DNA of 64,000 bases from Abelmoschus esculentus (taxonomy: Eukaryota > Streptophyta > Magnoliopsida > Malvales > Malvaceae), in contig JAUCBN010000047.1 of NCBI GenBank assembly GCA_035048815.1, forward strand, positions 11,498,001-11,562,000. Direction: 5' to 3'. Positions within the stretch are counted from its first letter, which is position 1; each line of letters begins with the position of its first letter. Made by a program: the position numbers and the translations under genes. Below, piece after piece: positions 38,241 through 49,053 of the stretch. Under the pieces are notes generated by a model, which saw only the letters and a list, made by a program, of their open reading frames with translations, had not been told where the DNA came from and did not search any database.

Positions 38241-38668
38241 ATGGCCTTGAGGCAAATGCTCGGGTGGTCAGATGGTGAATTGATGAGATCAGATGCAAAG
38301 CCTTGCTCTAGATTAATGAGACAGACGGCTGGAATTTTTACCGTTGGAGGAGCTTTAGGATTTTGGGTTCTTTGTAGATTGCATTACGGTTTGTTCCTCT
38401 CTATAACTAGCTCTTGAAAAGATACCCAACTAGAACTATCTGCGGCTGATGTGCATAAACTCCCACTTTAGTTTCTTGCTCTTCCTTGTGTTTATCGTCG
38501 TATCTTGTTTTTAATGGTAATGCAGGCCCTAGAATTACTGTTCCGAGAAGTCTTCGATGGGCTGCCTGTGGAGCTGTGTCTGTCAGCTCAACATCTGCCT
38601 TGTTGGTTCGCCTATTCAGCCCTGAATGTGAACCCCAGAATATAGCTGCTTATGACAAGGGAAAGTAG
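38241..38668 (+). CDS. 96-residue protein with two predicted membrane helices
   Basis: Two exons, 38241-38388 and 38526-38668, joined GT-AG in frame. The start is the first ATG after the leader and opens MALRQMLGWSDGELMRSDAK. Two hydrophobic stretches follow: IFTVGGALGFWVLCRLHYG (about 31-49) and AACGAVSVSSTSALLVRLF (about 60-78), separated by the basic loop PRITVPRSLRW. The C-terminus SPECEPQNIAAYDKGK is polar. It looks like a conserved small plant protein, but I do not recognise a named family. The hairpin layout with PCSR before helix 1 faintly recalls the mitochondrial Cox20/FAM36A fold; that is a guess. Splicing that preserves a compact ORF supports a real gene. Confidence 0.75.
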
Positions 38669-39094
38669 CGATAAGGTATCGAAATTCATTGCTTTACCAG
38701 TATGTTGGCACCATCTTTTGTTTCTTGTTTGTGGTACATAGATCATAAGCATTTGTAGTGGTTGCTTCATGTATGCTTTCTTGCCATTTGCTACAAACAG
38801 CAAACCATCTTTTAAGTTATTTTAGCCGAACAAAATTATTTAGTATTACCTTGAAAAGTTGTCATAGATTGGAATGTCTATATACATAACATACGTTTTA
38901 AATAATAAAAATTTAGATACATGAAGACATTAGAGTGTTTTTTGATTGAAAAGATATTAGAGTTATTTCACTGTGAAATCAATTTTTGATTTCATAAAAC
39001 CCAAAATCATATTCTTCTTCGTTGGAGGAGTCATGAAACAGGGTGTATGAAACATAGTGACTACCCTGCAGTCTTTGTTTGTTCATCGTTGTTT

Positions 39095-39099
39095 GTATG
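39095..39099. repeat. left target-site duplication of the Copia element
   Basis: GTATG here is repeated at 44647-44651, exactly flanking the element. It fixes the element ends and shows the element inserted by normal integration. Confidence 0.85.
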
Positions 39100-39143
39100 T
39101 ATTAGAGGAAGGTTCAAGCTTCTTTTGGATTCTTCTAGTTCCT
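39100..39143 (+). repeat. first 44 bp of the 5' LTR (left of inversion)
   Basis: TATTAGAGGAAGGTTCAAGC and the following bases match the start of the 3' LTR at 44103, ending at AGTTCCT where the inversion begins. Confidence 0.9.
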
Positions 39144-40450
39144 GGTGATTTGAGGCACACTGAGTAATTGATTAATCATTAGACTTTTGGTTTGTGTATC
39201 AATAATAATTTTTCCAATATGGGAAATATTCAATGAAGAGCCATATCCTAAATATACATTGCCCTTACCAGTGTAATCTTGACCCTTGTGTCCATCTGCT
39301 GAACGCAGGTGACATGATGAGTGGCTCCTGAATCAGGATACCACTTGTCTGTTGTAGTGATAACACCTCTAGCAATTAAAGTGTTAATTTGGGATGTGTT
39401 TGCAGTTTCTTCAGTTTTAACCACTTCAGGACTAGGATTGGAGGTGGTAAAGGGATCATAGTAGCCTTTTGGTGACTCATCAACATATCTGCACAGATTT
39501 GCTTGTGTATTGACTACTTGACTTTCACTAGTTTGTCTGGTCTGTGGTTCAGGTGGTCCTTTGTAATCTTTATTAAACTTGTTCCAACATCGATTTGCCA
39601 AGTGGCCTAGCTTGCCACAAATTTGACACTGAATTCTAGGCCTATCAAAATAACGTCCTCCAGATGGATTATTATTGCGTTGATCTCGTGCTCTCGAGTT
39701 ATCCCTATCATTGTTAACACTTTCATACACCCTTTCACTATTATATCGAGTGTACTTAATGCCAACAAGAACTCTCAAGGGATCTAACAACCTAGACTCA
39801 GCATCTTTAAGAATGGAAGTAACCGATGCAAAAGTGTGAGATTCCCTACTCACTGTTAAAGCTGCTATGAAGGATTCATACTCCATTGGTAATCCATTTA
39901 AGGTAGTAGCAATTTTTTTAATTTCAGACACGGGACTTCCACTAGTTTCCAGTAAGTCACAGATTTCTTTGATAGAAGTAGCGTATTCAGTAATTGTAGA
40001 CGTACCTTTCCTGAGTGCTCGAAGTCTACAATGAAGGTTCATGATTTTGGTGGTCGAAAGTTCTGAGTACAGTTGGTTAACTGCACTCCATATTGCTGCA
40101 GTAGTGTCTGCTCCTACTAATTAAGGAAGAATTGATAGACTGATAGTAGATAATAACCAGGAATCTAATGAATTGTCTTGCTTACGATATTTTCGATAGG
40201 CAGGACTAATACCCAACTCGCCATTTGCACTAGTTACAATTTTGGGAGGAATTGGTGTCGATTCTTCTAGATAATGTTCAAGCTCATGCCCCCTGATCAT
40301 CAGTATAACTTGTTTCCAAAGTAGAAAATTGTAGTCGTCGAGCTTAACATTTACTTGTTTGTTAGTAAAGAAAGTTGCTTCTTGATCATCAACATTCTGC
40401 GAACTATCGCTTGTAGCAGGAGTCACAAAGCTAACTAGATTAGTGGCCAT
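39144..40450 (-). pseudogene. Copia gag and protease, in the inverted block
   Basis: On the minus strand, 40450-40121 opens MATNLVSFVTPATSD and reads as the N-terminal part of a Copia gag (DDYNFLLWKQVILMI). It is followed by a stop. From 40042 to 39248 it continues through the gag helical region to a CCHC zinc knuckle, CQICGKLGHLANRC (about 39590-39635), and the protease active-site block WYPDSGATHHVTC (about 39307-39350). A one-base frameshift near 39270 ends that ORF, although recognisable sequence continues in another frame to the inversion point. These are the nucleocapsid and protease parts of the element, no longer translatable as one protein. Confidence 0.85.
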
Positions 40451-40518
40451 ATCTGAGCTGTAAGGAAAGACAGAAGAGTGGAAATATCTAACTCTGGTGA
40501 CCGGTGGACGGACCGACT

Positions 40519-40531
40519 AGCTCTGATACCA
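40519..40531 (-). other. primer-binding site for tRNA-iMet
   Basis: The minus strand reads TGGTATCAGAGCT immediately after the LTR end. This is the standard plant retrotransposon complement of initiator methionine tRNA. Its orientation proves that the whole 5' end of the element is flipped. Confidence 0.9.
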
Positions 40532-40897
40532 TGTTGCAAGGTCTCCAGTGGCCTGAGTAGTAGCGACCAAGTGAGACAAAACCATCATGAAAGCAAAACT
40601 TCACATACGATAATAGAAGAAAAACTTAGCAGATCAACAAGAAACTTTTGATGAAGAAGATGAGTTAAACAGAAAAGAGGGAGAGAGTTTTTACATGTAG
40701 GCTATAAGCATTTGTAAAAATTGAATGCTTGCCAGTGCCACATTTCGTGGTTTATATAGTCAAGGTGAGTACCAGATTGCTATTGGAGGGAAAAGTAATC
40801 TGTTGTAACCACTTGGAACCAACTGTTAACAAACTTGAATAACAGAAAGAGAGCTAACGGTTTAGCTGAGAGCTGAGAAGAAGGGTTGTAAGGAACT
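40532..40897 (-). repeat. remainder of the 5' LTR, inverted
   Basis: Reverse complement of most of the 3' LTR, for example GAGACCTTGCAACA at its end and GGCTATAAGCATTTGTAAAA inside. It has a single copy of the unit that is duplicated in the 3' LTR. It stops at AGGAACT (40891-40897), the inversion point. Confidence 0.9.
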
Positions 40898-43800
40898 TGA
40901 TGTCAGTTTCTCGCTTTGCACAAGATAATTTTGTATTTTTTGAATTTCATGATATCAAATGTTTTGTCAAGGATAGCCTAACAAAGGTTGTGCTGATGAA
41001 GGGTCGGTTGGAGGATGGACTGTATTGCTTTAATCTTAGTTCCACACAACAACAACCTGAGATGGTGTGCAATTCCGCTACTTCAAATGTCAACAAAGAG
41101 GATGCTAGTGAGCTGTTACACGACAAGCATTACAATTACTGGTTATGGCATCGAATACTTGGCCATCCAGCTGTTAAGATTGTCAACTCATTGTTAAAGT
41201 CACCTGTAGATGTGAATAAAATAAAATTGTGTACTACTTGTCAATTAGGGAAGAGTCACCAATTGCCTTTTGTTGCTTCTGATACAGTTTATACAAAACC
41301 TTTTGAGCTTGTTAAGGCAGATGTCTGGGGTCCAACACCTGTTAAGTCCTTGACTTGGCAATACTATGTGACTTTCATTGATATGTTTAGCAAGAATTAT
41401 TGGTTATAACTTTTACATAGCAAATCTGAAGTTGCTTCAGCTTTCAAAGTGTTTTCTACCATAATTAAGAATCAATTTTCCACTTCAATTGTTGCTTTAC
41501 AAACTGATGGAGGGGGTGACTTTCGAGCCCTCGAAACAGATCTTAATATCATGGGAATACGACATCGTGTAACTTGCCCTCACACCTCATAACAAAATGG
41601 TGTTGTGGAGAAGAAGCATAGACATATTATTGATACTGCATTAACTCTCTTAGCTCAAGCACAAGTTCCATTTCAATACTGGTTATTTGCTGTGTTAAGT
41701 GTAGTTTACTTGATAAATAGACTTTCTACACCTGTGTTGAATAGATTGTCTCCACATGAGAAGTTATATGGCACGCACCCAGACTATAAGTTTCTCAAGG
41801 TCTTTGGCTCACAATGTTTTCCTTGTCTTACAACATACAATACACACAAATTTGATTTCAGATCAAAACCTTGTGTGTTCCTTAGTTATTCACCTCAATA
41901 TAAAGGCTATCAGTGCATGGATGCTAATGATAGGATCTATATATCTCGAAATGTCAGATTCAATGAAGATACATTTCCCTTTGCTACAGGAGTTGTATTT
42001 CAGAAGCCCACAACTAAAGATAAAGCATTTATGTCACCTTTTTTTCCCTTGCCACATGACAAGTCTACTTCATCTACTGGGTCACCTGAAGCATCAGTTG
42101 AAGAGGTACCTTCAGGTTCAGTTGACAGTAACATAAGCACTAACCATGTTTCTCTTGATGTTGTTGATAATTCTTCCAGCAATGAGCAAAATAACCCTGG
42201 TTCACCAACATCTACAACAAGGGTGAAACTAGTACCTCAAACTTCAGTTTCTTTTGCTCAAAATGATTCCACAGGACTTACACCATTGGTGGAATCTTCA
42301 CGATCTGTCACCAGAAGTTTTCATGAAAGGGTTAGTCCATCAGTAGCTTCACCTGACACAAGGGAAGTTGTACATAACGAGGAGGAGTCTCAATTCTTTA
42401 GACAAGGAAGTATGGATCCATGCACAAATTCAGTTTCTCCTAGCATACCACCTGTACCAACTACTCGAACAAACTCACATAGCATGGTAACTAGAAGCAA
42501 ATCTGATATTTTTAAACCTAAAATTTACAGTATAGAATGCTCTCCTGTTCCCGATAATGTATATACTGCTCTTTTACAACCTCATTGGCATGCAGCAGTA
42601 CACTCGGAATATAATGCTTTACTTGATAATGGTACCTGGACCTTGGTTAAGTTACCAATTGATCGAAGAGCTATTGGTTGCAAATGGATTTTTCAGGTTA
42701 AGTACAACTCAGATGGTACTGTTAGTCGCAATAAAGCTCGTCTTGTTGCAAAAGGCTACTCTCTAATACCAAGTTGTGACTTTGGTGAAACTTTTAGCCC
42801 TGTGGTAAGGTTTTTTACTGTCAACATATTTGTTTCAGTGACAGTAACTAATAAATGGCAAATCAGACAAGTCGATGTGAACAACGCTTTTCTTAAAGGT
42901 GATTTACATGAGGATGTGTTTATGTAACAACCATAAGGCTTTGAGAAACATGCTCCAGATGGTTTGAAACTTGTGTGTAAACTCCAGAAAGCTTTATATG
43001 GTTTGAGGCATGCCCCTCGAAATTGGTTCAGCAAGTTGAGAAGTTTCTTGCTTGAACTTGGTTTTTGTGCATCTCGAGCTGATCCATCTTTATTTGTGTT
43101 TAAGAATGATGAAAGCATTACATACATAGTTGTTTATGTTGATGATATTTTGATCACAGGATCTCACACTAGTCATGTTAACCATGTGATTAAGATGTAA
43201 AATGAGAAATTTTCCTTGAAAGATTTAGGCTTGGTTCATTAATTTTTGGGCATACAGGCGGTTCACACTAAGGGTGGCTTATTTCTGAATCAGCAAAAAT
43301 ATATTGAAGAAATTTTGGCCAAAAATGGCATGTCCTTTACGAAAGAAGTTGATACACCTATAGCAATGTCTCCTAAACTAAGCAAAGACAGTGGATATGC
43401 TGATGTTGATGCACAACTCTATCGAAGTACGGTGGGAGCTTTTCTTTATGTGTGCCATACTAGACTAGATGTGTCTTATGCAGTTAATAAGGTTGCCAAT
43501 ATCTGCAGCAGCCTAAGGATGACACTGGTCAGCTGTGAAGAGAATCTTAAGATACTTGCATGGCACTTCAGATCATGGTTTGTTGTTTTCTTATGACACT
43601 ACTAATGTTGAGGTTCAGGCTTTCTCTGATTCTGATTGGGCAGGAGATGTTGATGATCGTCGATCTGTTTCGGGTTATTGCATTTTTTGAGGTTTTCATT
43701 TGGTGCTCGAAAAAACAACGATCGGTGTCTAGGTCAACAGTCGAGGCCAAGTACAGGAGTCTTGCGAATGCTGCCTCTGAAGTATTATGGGTTAAAGCTG

Positions 43801-44036
43801 TTCTTAGTGACATGAACATACCTTATGAAGAACCTTTAAAAGTTTGGTGTGATAACACCAGTACAATGGCTATGGCAGCTAGTCTAGTTCTACACTCGAA
43901 AACCAAACATGTAGAACTGGATCTACATTTTGTTCGTGAAAGGGTTTTGACACAACAACTTGAGGTTAACTATATACCAGCTCAATCACAAACAGTTGAT
44001 GTGCTTACTAAACCTTTGCCAGGAGCTCGGTTCTAG
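40891..44036 (+). pseudogene. Copia pol: integrase, reverse transcriptase, RNase H
   Basis: In order: pre-integrase zinc region with YWLWHRILGHP and CTTCQLGKSHQLP (about 41135-41270); integrase core with DVWGPTPVKS and NGVVEKKHRHIIDTALTLLA (41320-41700); a Ser/Thr-rich linker; reverse transcriptase with GCKWIFQVKYNSDGT, KARLVAKGYS and the catalytic YVDD at 43135-43146; RNase H with VEAKYRSLANAASEVLW near 43740-43795 and CDNTSTMAMAASLV. In-frame stops lie at about 41407, 41590, 42925 and 43198, and there is a frame change near 43570. The RT and RNase H are typical Ty1-copia, but the polyprotein is dead. Confidence 0.9.
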
Positions 44037-44082
44037 GAGCTCAGGAATCAACTAGGTGTTTAGAAGGTTGAACATTCACAGG

Positions 44083-44099
44083 AAGGAAGAAAAGAGGAT
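44083..44099 (+). other. polypurine tract of the Copia element
   Basis: GGAAGGAAGAAAAGAGG lies just before the 3' LTR start at 44103, the place where plus-strand priming is expected. Confidence 0.75.
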
Positions 44100-44102
44100 G
44101 AA

Positions 44103-44646
44103 TATTAGAGGAAGGTTCAAGCTTCTTTCGGATTCTTCTAGTTCCTTGCAGCCCTTCTTCTCAGCTCTCAGCTCTCAGCTAAACCGTTAGCTCTCCTTAT
44201 GTTATTTAGGTTTGTTAACAATTGATTCTAGGTAGTTATAAGTTATAACAGACTGTTTTTCTTCCAATAGCAATTTGATACTCACCCTGGCTATATAAAC
44301 CACGAAATGTAGCACCGGCAAGCATTCAATTTTTACAAATGCTTATTGCCTACATGTCAAAACTCTCTCCGTCTTTTTTGTTTAACTCATCTTCTTCATC
44401 AAAAGTTTCTTGTTGATCTGCAAACCACGAAATGTGGCACTGGCAAGCATTCAATTTTTACAAATGCTTATTGCCTACATGTCAAAACTCTCTCCCTCCT
44501 CTTTTTTGTTTAACTCATCTTCTTCATCAAAAGTTTCTTGTTGATCTGCTAAGTTTTTCTTCTATTATCGTATGTGAAGTTTTGCTTGCATGATGGTTCT
44601 GTCTCACTTGGTCGCTACTACTCAGGCCACCAGAGACCTTGCAATA
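44103..44646 (+). repeat. 3' LTR with internal tandem duplication
   Basis: Begins TATTAGAGGAAGG and ends CCTTGCAATA. It includes a TATATAAACC core promoter near 44292. A 125-bp unit (44297-44421) starting AAACCACGAAATGT is repeated at 44422-44549 with a few substitutions and 3 extra bases. The 5' LTR has only one such unit. Confidence 0.9.
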
Positions 44647-44651
44647 GTATG
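44647..44651. repeat. right target-site duplication of the Copia element
   Basis: GTATG, identical to 39095-39099. Confidence 0.85.
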
Positions 44652-44873
44652 TTGGTCAGTCCTACAAGACTTGGGATCCTCGAGCCCAGGAACTACCCGT
44701 ATGCTCCTTGATCGCTGAGTAGACTCTGTTTGATTGCTTCCTTCTCTGTCTTTTAAGCTCTCTTTCATCATAAAATCATATGCAGTGCAATTTACATGCA
44801 ACACCGAAAGAAAAAGCACTGGGAAAACACATTCTTCGAAGCACATAAACAAGGGAAGGATGAGGCAGTTCAT
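44652..44873 (-). pseudogene. possible small secreted-peptide ORF cut by the Copia element
   Basis: A minus-strand ORF opens MNCLILPLFMCFEECVFPVL and continues with a signal-peptide-like hydrophobic stretch. A polar, basic tail includes RSIRVVPGLEDP. It runs straight into the Copia insertion. Without the element it would read on from 39094 to a stop at 39061, about 86 codons in all. The RxVPxxxDP spacing weakly recalls CLE peptides, but the usual Gly and terminal His-Asn are missing. This may be chance; no homologue is known to me. Confidence 0.25.
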
Positions 44874-45066
44874 TGACGGAGAAAAACCTTCATTTGAAAT
44901 CCATTTTGTTTAAATTTTACATTTCCTGGACAAAAGCATAGCACTACAGCCTACAGACAATATATTAACTCTAAGGAGATCTTGGATTTCACTATGTTCC
45001 GAGAGAGAACCTGTAACCAAAGCTGAGACTGAACATTGTCCCGCAATGCGGTCCGACAACGTGTCG

Positions 45067-45168
45067 AATAAACTTTCTTGTGCATTGCAGGAACATTGGA
45101 TGAAGCTGCCGTTGTCAAATAAACTTTCTTGTGCATTGCAGGAACATTGGATGAAGGTGCCGTCCCCC
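45067..45168. repeat. tandem duplication, 51-bp unit
   Basis: AATAAACTTTCTTGTGCATT and the following bases repeat exactly 51 bases later. The minus-strand ORFs across it show a repeated FIQCSCNAQESLFD, simply because the unit length is divisible by three. Confidence 0.9.
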
Positions 45169-45187
45169 CAGTAGTCCATCTCAATAG

Positions 45188-45330
45188 CTGTGTGTCACGC
45201 TTGAGAAGAATTTAAGAGCATTAATCCTATATAAAAAAAGAGGTTTTGAGATATATAAACGGTGATGATGTATATTCTATCGACATCTCTTTTGATAAGA
45301 GAGTAATGGTCTTGTGATATGTATCTGCAT
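45188..45330. repeat. partial LTR-like repeat related to 50955-51085
   Basis: Shares GAACATTAATCC-like, AAAAAGAGAGG-like and TTGATATATATA-like phrases in the same order with the TRIM-like repeat at 50.9 kb. Too decayed to classify. Confidence 0.3.
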
Positions 45331-48300
45331 CAGTAATCGATATAGATACAATGGTCACTGTTGTATTCTCTATTGAAAGGCAAACAAAGGTGATACAGTG
45401 ACTGCCTGAATTTGAAAAAAGATTAGATATTAAAAGTTTTCTCATCATTTGAAGAATGCAAAGAGAAGCCCAACACATGTGGAGTTGTAATAGAGATATT
45501 GATTATTGGAGACAACTTTATCATTTCTTCAATAACCCCACTCCACAATGGTCGTTATGGATATAAAAACAATTACTCGGATAGGTTTCAGGTCGGGTAA
45601 AATCAGGTCTCGGGTCAATCCAGTCGTATAATATAGATTATTTGTCAGGTTAGACTAAGGTTCAAGTTCGTTTCAGTTGGATACAGGTCGGGTTTCAGGT
45701 CTACTGTAACATGTTGAAATCGGGTTCGGGTCATTCTCGGTCGGATACAATTCGAGTTCAGTTATTATAGTAACAGGGCCAACTTGGGTTTGGGTTAACA
45801 ACAGTCGAATACATATCAAGTTTGGGTCATTACATCTCCGGATCAAACCAAATTCTGACTTGAATAAACTTCAGGCAGGTATCCAGATCGGGTCAGCTTT
45901 TTACATTCTAATGGCCGTAAACTTTGTTCTCATGTATTAGATAAAAAGAAAATTAATCTGATCTGTTGGCATAAATGAGAAGATACAAGAGTATTGCGGC
46001 TTCCAGAGACTAACCCTGGAGGCAGTTCTATCCAAAAGAATTTATTTTGAGATTATTCCCAATCCCAAAGCCATTAACACTGGATCCTCGTTGTATATAT
46101 TGAACGAGGCATGAATATAAACATAAATTAATAAATCGGACAAAAATAATTAAAATAGTGTGAAACAATTTGAAAATTTAAATTCCAAAATAATAATCCA
46201 CATATATACCGAATTAGCATATTATATATAAAAAATTAACTGATTACTTGCGAACTTGTCAGTCAAGTTGGATCTTAGTTGAGTATAACTCAACTCATTA
46301 AAATATCGAATTAAATCAAGTATTAATCAAATTTTGATTGAATCGAGCTTGAGATACTTACAAACGGCTTCAGTTAACACCCTAATTAACTCTAATTAAA
46401 TATAATATTAATCAAAAGTTTTTAAATTAAAAATAATTTATATATTTTTTAAAATTTAAATATTAAATAAGGTATAAAATTTAAAAAAAATATATTTGAT
46501 TAAATATAATATTAATTAAAAAAATTTAAATTAATGATGATTTTTTTAAATATTTTATTTCTCACATTTAACTTAACTCACTTCCTAAAAATAAAATACA
46601 ACTCCTTTGTTTTTATCTCATCTTGAAAATCTTTTTTATTTTTAAAATACTATAATGTTTTCGATGATAGATAAAGGTAAAGTATTGTTTGTGATTTTTA
46701 TAATTATGGTGTTATTAAAAATCATTCGTTGTTGTATCTTTGAAAACCGAAGAATGATCAAATCTGTTTTACGAAAATCATATTCGTACATATTTCAACA
46801 TGTTTTTTTTTTAATTTAAATTATTAGATTTATTTTTTAGTGATTATGTAAGTACATTTTATTTATTAGTAATATTTGAATTTTTTATTAACAGGTTTAG
46901 AATTTAAGGTTTATGGTACGAAGGCGCCTTCCATATATAGTGTTGTGTTTTGGCCTTCCATAGGAGTTTCGGTGTTTCAATGGCTCTATGTTTTAGAAGC
47001 GGTCACGGCTTTATTACTCCAACCGGTATAGCCGTAACGAGTGCTCAGAAAATGTAGAAATATATTTGAGGTTGAGTATAAATAAAATTTTAAATTTTCA
47101 GGTTGATACAAACCTTAAATAATATAAAAAATTTTAAGGATTAATTTATAAAAATTAAAAAAAAATAAGGGTAAATATATGAGTTTTGAAAATTTTAAGG
47201 TGGGATTGTATCTACCCTATATTGATTGTATATCCGCCATTGGTATTGAGATTCAAGGGAAGATACTAGTTTTAGCCCTGGTGTGGTGTTGAAGGTAGGG
47301 GTGATCATTCAATCGAGTTGAATCAAGTTAGAAAATTTTAAGTTATTTGAGTTGATTAGTTTAATTTTATCATTTGAACTTTTATTAAAAAAAATTGAGT
47401 CGAGTTGAAAAAATTCGAATTAAGTCAAATTTTAGAGTTTTTATAAAATTTAATTATTGTTATTTATTATGTTATAATACAATTTGATTTAATTTAATGT
47501 ATTTCTCTAATCATGTATATATATGTGTTAATTTTTTTCATATTTCTATATATTGATCTCTTGATATTTCTATATATTTGCCGTAGATCTTTAAATATGT
47601 TTTACTATCTTCTATTTTCTAAATTTAATCTCTAAACACTCAACAAAACCGTATTTAAAAGGTTGATTCAATTATTGACCGAATTAAATTATCTAAAACT
47701 GAATGAATCAAACTTTTTAAAATTCTTAATTATTAATCAAATAAAAAACTAAAAATTCCTAATCTTAATTGAATTAAGTTACGTTAAATATTTCTCATTT
47801 TATTTTTCTCCCTTTCGGGTTAGACTTAAAATTTAGATTAAAGTATAACTATTTTGTTTAAAATATGATGGGTTATTATTGGGACCCAAGCTTAAAATTA
47901 TATATATATATATATATATTAAAATTTTGATTAATTTTATTGTTTCGATTAGTTAATTGAAATCAAATTTATCGATAATTAAATTTAAAATATCTAAACC
48001 ATTAACGGAATGAATTTTAATTAACGGTTAATTAATTAAAATAAATTTTAATTTAATCGGTCAGTTCAATTCTATCAACCGTTTGAATATCCTTGTACAA
48101 AAATGAGTATAGCATAATTTTTCAAACTTGAGAGAGAAAAAACATTAATATCCATAGGTATAATTTACCTTTATTTACTAGTAACAATTACAAGTTACAA
48201 CAGTAAATCCCATCGGGAATAAATTAAAACAATTTTGCAGAACAGCTAACAAATCTCGTAATACCAAGATAGTTGCGTTTATTTCTGATAGCACCACAAC

Positions 48301-48340
48301 CCACTAGAGAAGACGATTTATCTCGTCAGCCATCTCTGGA
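45331..48340. other. long AT-rich intergenic region
   Basis: No gene is seen. 45570-45900 contains CAGGTCGGGT/CGGGTTCGGGT repeats. 46920-47040 is locally more GC-balanced but without an ORF. TAGGGGTGATCATTCAATCG at 47297 looks like the end of a hAT-type MITE, though I could not place its partner with confidence. A (TA)n run lies at 47901-47920. Confidence 0.4.
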
Positions 48341-48551
48341 TTAGAACTTCCGCGGCGACGGCATGCATCTCCCGATGCCAGGACCATAGCTAAAGCAGTA
48401 GTAGCCAGGGCAACACTCGTCACTAAAAACACAGTACGCACCCTCTGTGTAACAATCTTGAGCGACAGCAATTTGAGCGACCACCAGGCACCATTAAAAG
48501 TAGCAGGGTTACCATTGCAGAGAAGAGGAAAGCAAACTTCTTCAACTCCAT
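48341..48551 (-). pseudogene. cysteine-knot (knottin-like) secreted peptide gene, frameshifted
   Basis: The minus-strand ATG at 48551 opens MELKKFAFLFSAMVTLLLL, a signal peptide very like the gene at 63005. The mature part lies in another frame: QDCYTEGAYCVFSDECC then PGYYC and GRCMPSPRKF, ending at a TAA at 48341-48343. It has six cysteines spaced C-6-C-5-CC-4-C-9-C. The span is 211 bases, one base off a multiple of three, so a one-base insertion (or equivalent) near the signal/mature junction at about 48480-48500 breaks it. An intron that small is not credible. A TATA box and leader like those of the intact paralogue remain. Such six-cysteine plant knottins are mostly secreted defence peptides. 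Confidence 0.75.
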
Positions 48552-48610
48552 TTCTATTATGCTAAGAACTAAAACAAGGTATGTGTGGAAGCATCCTTAA
48601 TTTCCAAGTC

Positions 48611-48619
48611 TATTTATAA
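48611..48619 (-). promoter_or_regulatory. TATA box of the frameshifted knottin gene
   Basis: The minus strand reads TATAAATAG, 60 bases before the ATG, followed by a leader (ACTTGGAAATTAAGGATGCT) alignable with that of the 63-kb gene (ACTCCTTGCAATTGAAGATG). Confidence 0.65.
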
Positions 48620-49053
48620 TGATGAAGAGTAAGGACGGTTCAAAGATTTTAGGGGTACTGTGTAATTTATTAAAATGTGTTCAACAATTCTTCGTAACTT
48701 TCGCTGGTTCTAAAAATGTAAACCTTAAAAGTAATTGTTCTTTTTAGGCCCATGTGCAATCGTTTTTATTGCGTTTGTTCATAACCTCATTATTTTTATA
48801 GAAACAATAGAAATAGAAATAATCAATAAGATTTTAAAATCAATTGTCACATTTAAAACATAATTATAAGATTAAATAATGATAAAGATTGATATATACA
48901 TCGAGGGGCGTATGTACCATAGGTTCTGGTAGGTCACTTGACCTACTATAAAAATGTAACAAGGGTGTTGTAGTTTATTTCTAAATCTGTAAGTCTTAAC
49001 TTGCAATGTCAAAAGGAACAACCAGGCAGCATTAATTATCATATGTACAGGAT
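48620..49053. other. intergenic, no gene seen
   Basis: AT-rich DNA, with a short GGTAGGTCACTTGACCTAC palindromic phrase near 48930 that echoes the one at 17832. Confidence 0.35.

Larger units (their letters stand above)
39100..44646 (+). mobile_element. Ty1-copia LTR retrotransposon with internal inversion, defective
   Basis: The element is 5547 bp between GTATG duplications. Order from left: first 44 bp of the LTR; then an inverted block (39144 to about 40897) holding protease and gag on the minus strand, the primer-binding site and the rest of the 5' LTR; then pol on the plus strand; then a polypurine tract and the 3' LTR. Flipping the block restores the usual LTR-PBS-gag-protease-integrase-RT-RNase H order. 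The ORFs carry several stops and frameshifts, so it cannot move on its own. LTR ends are TATT...AATA, not TG...CA. Confidence 0.9.

Noticed and set aside
44910..45184. Minus-strand ORF with duplicated FIQCSCNAQESLFD
   Set aside because: The peptide repeat simply mirrors a 51-bp DNA tandem duplication. No signal peptide or conserved frame supports a cysteine-rich gene.
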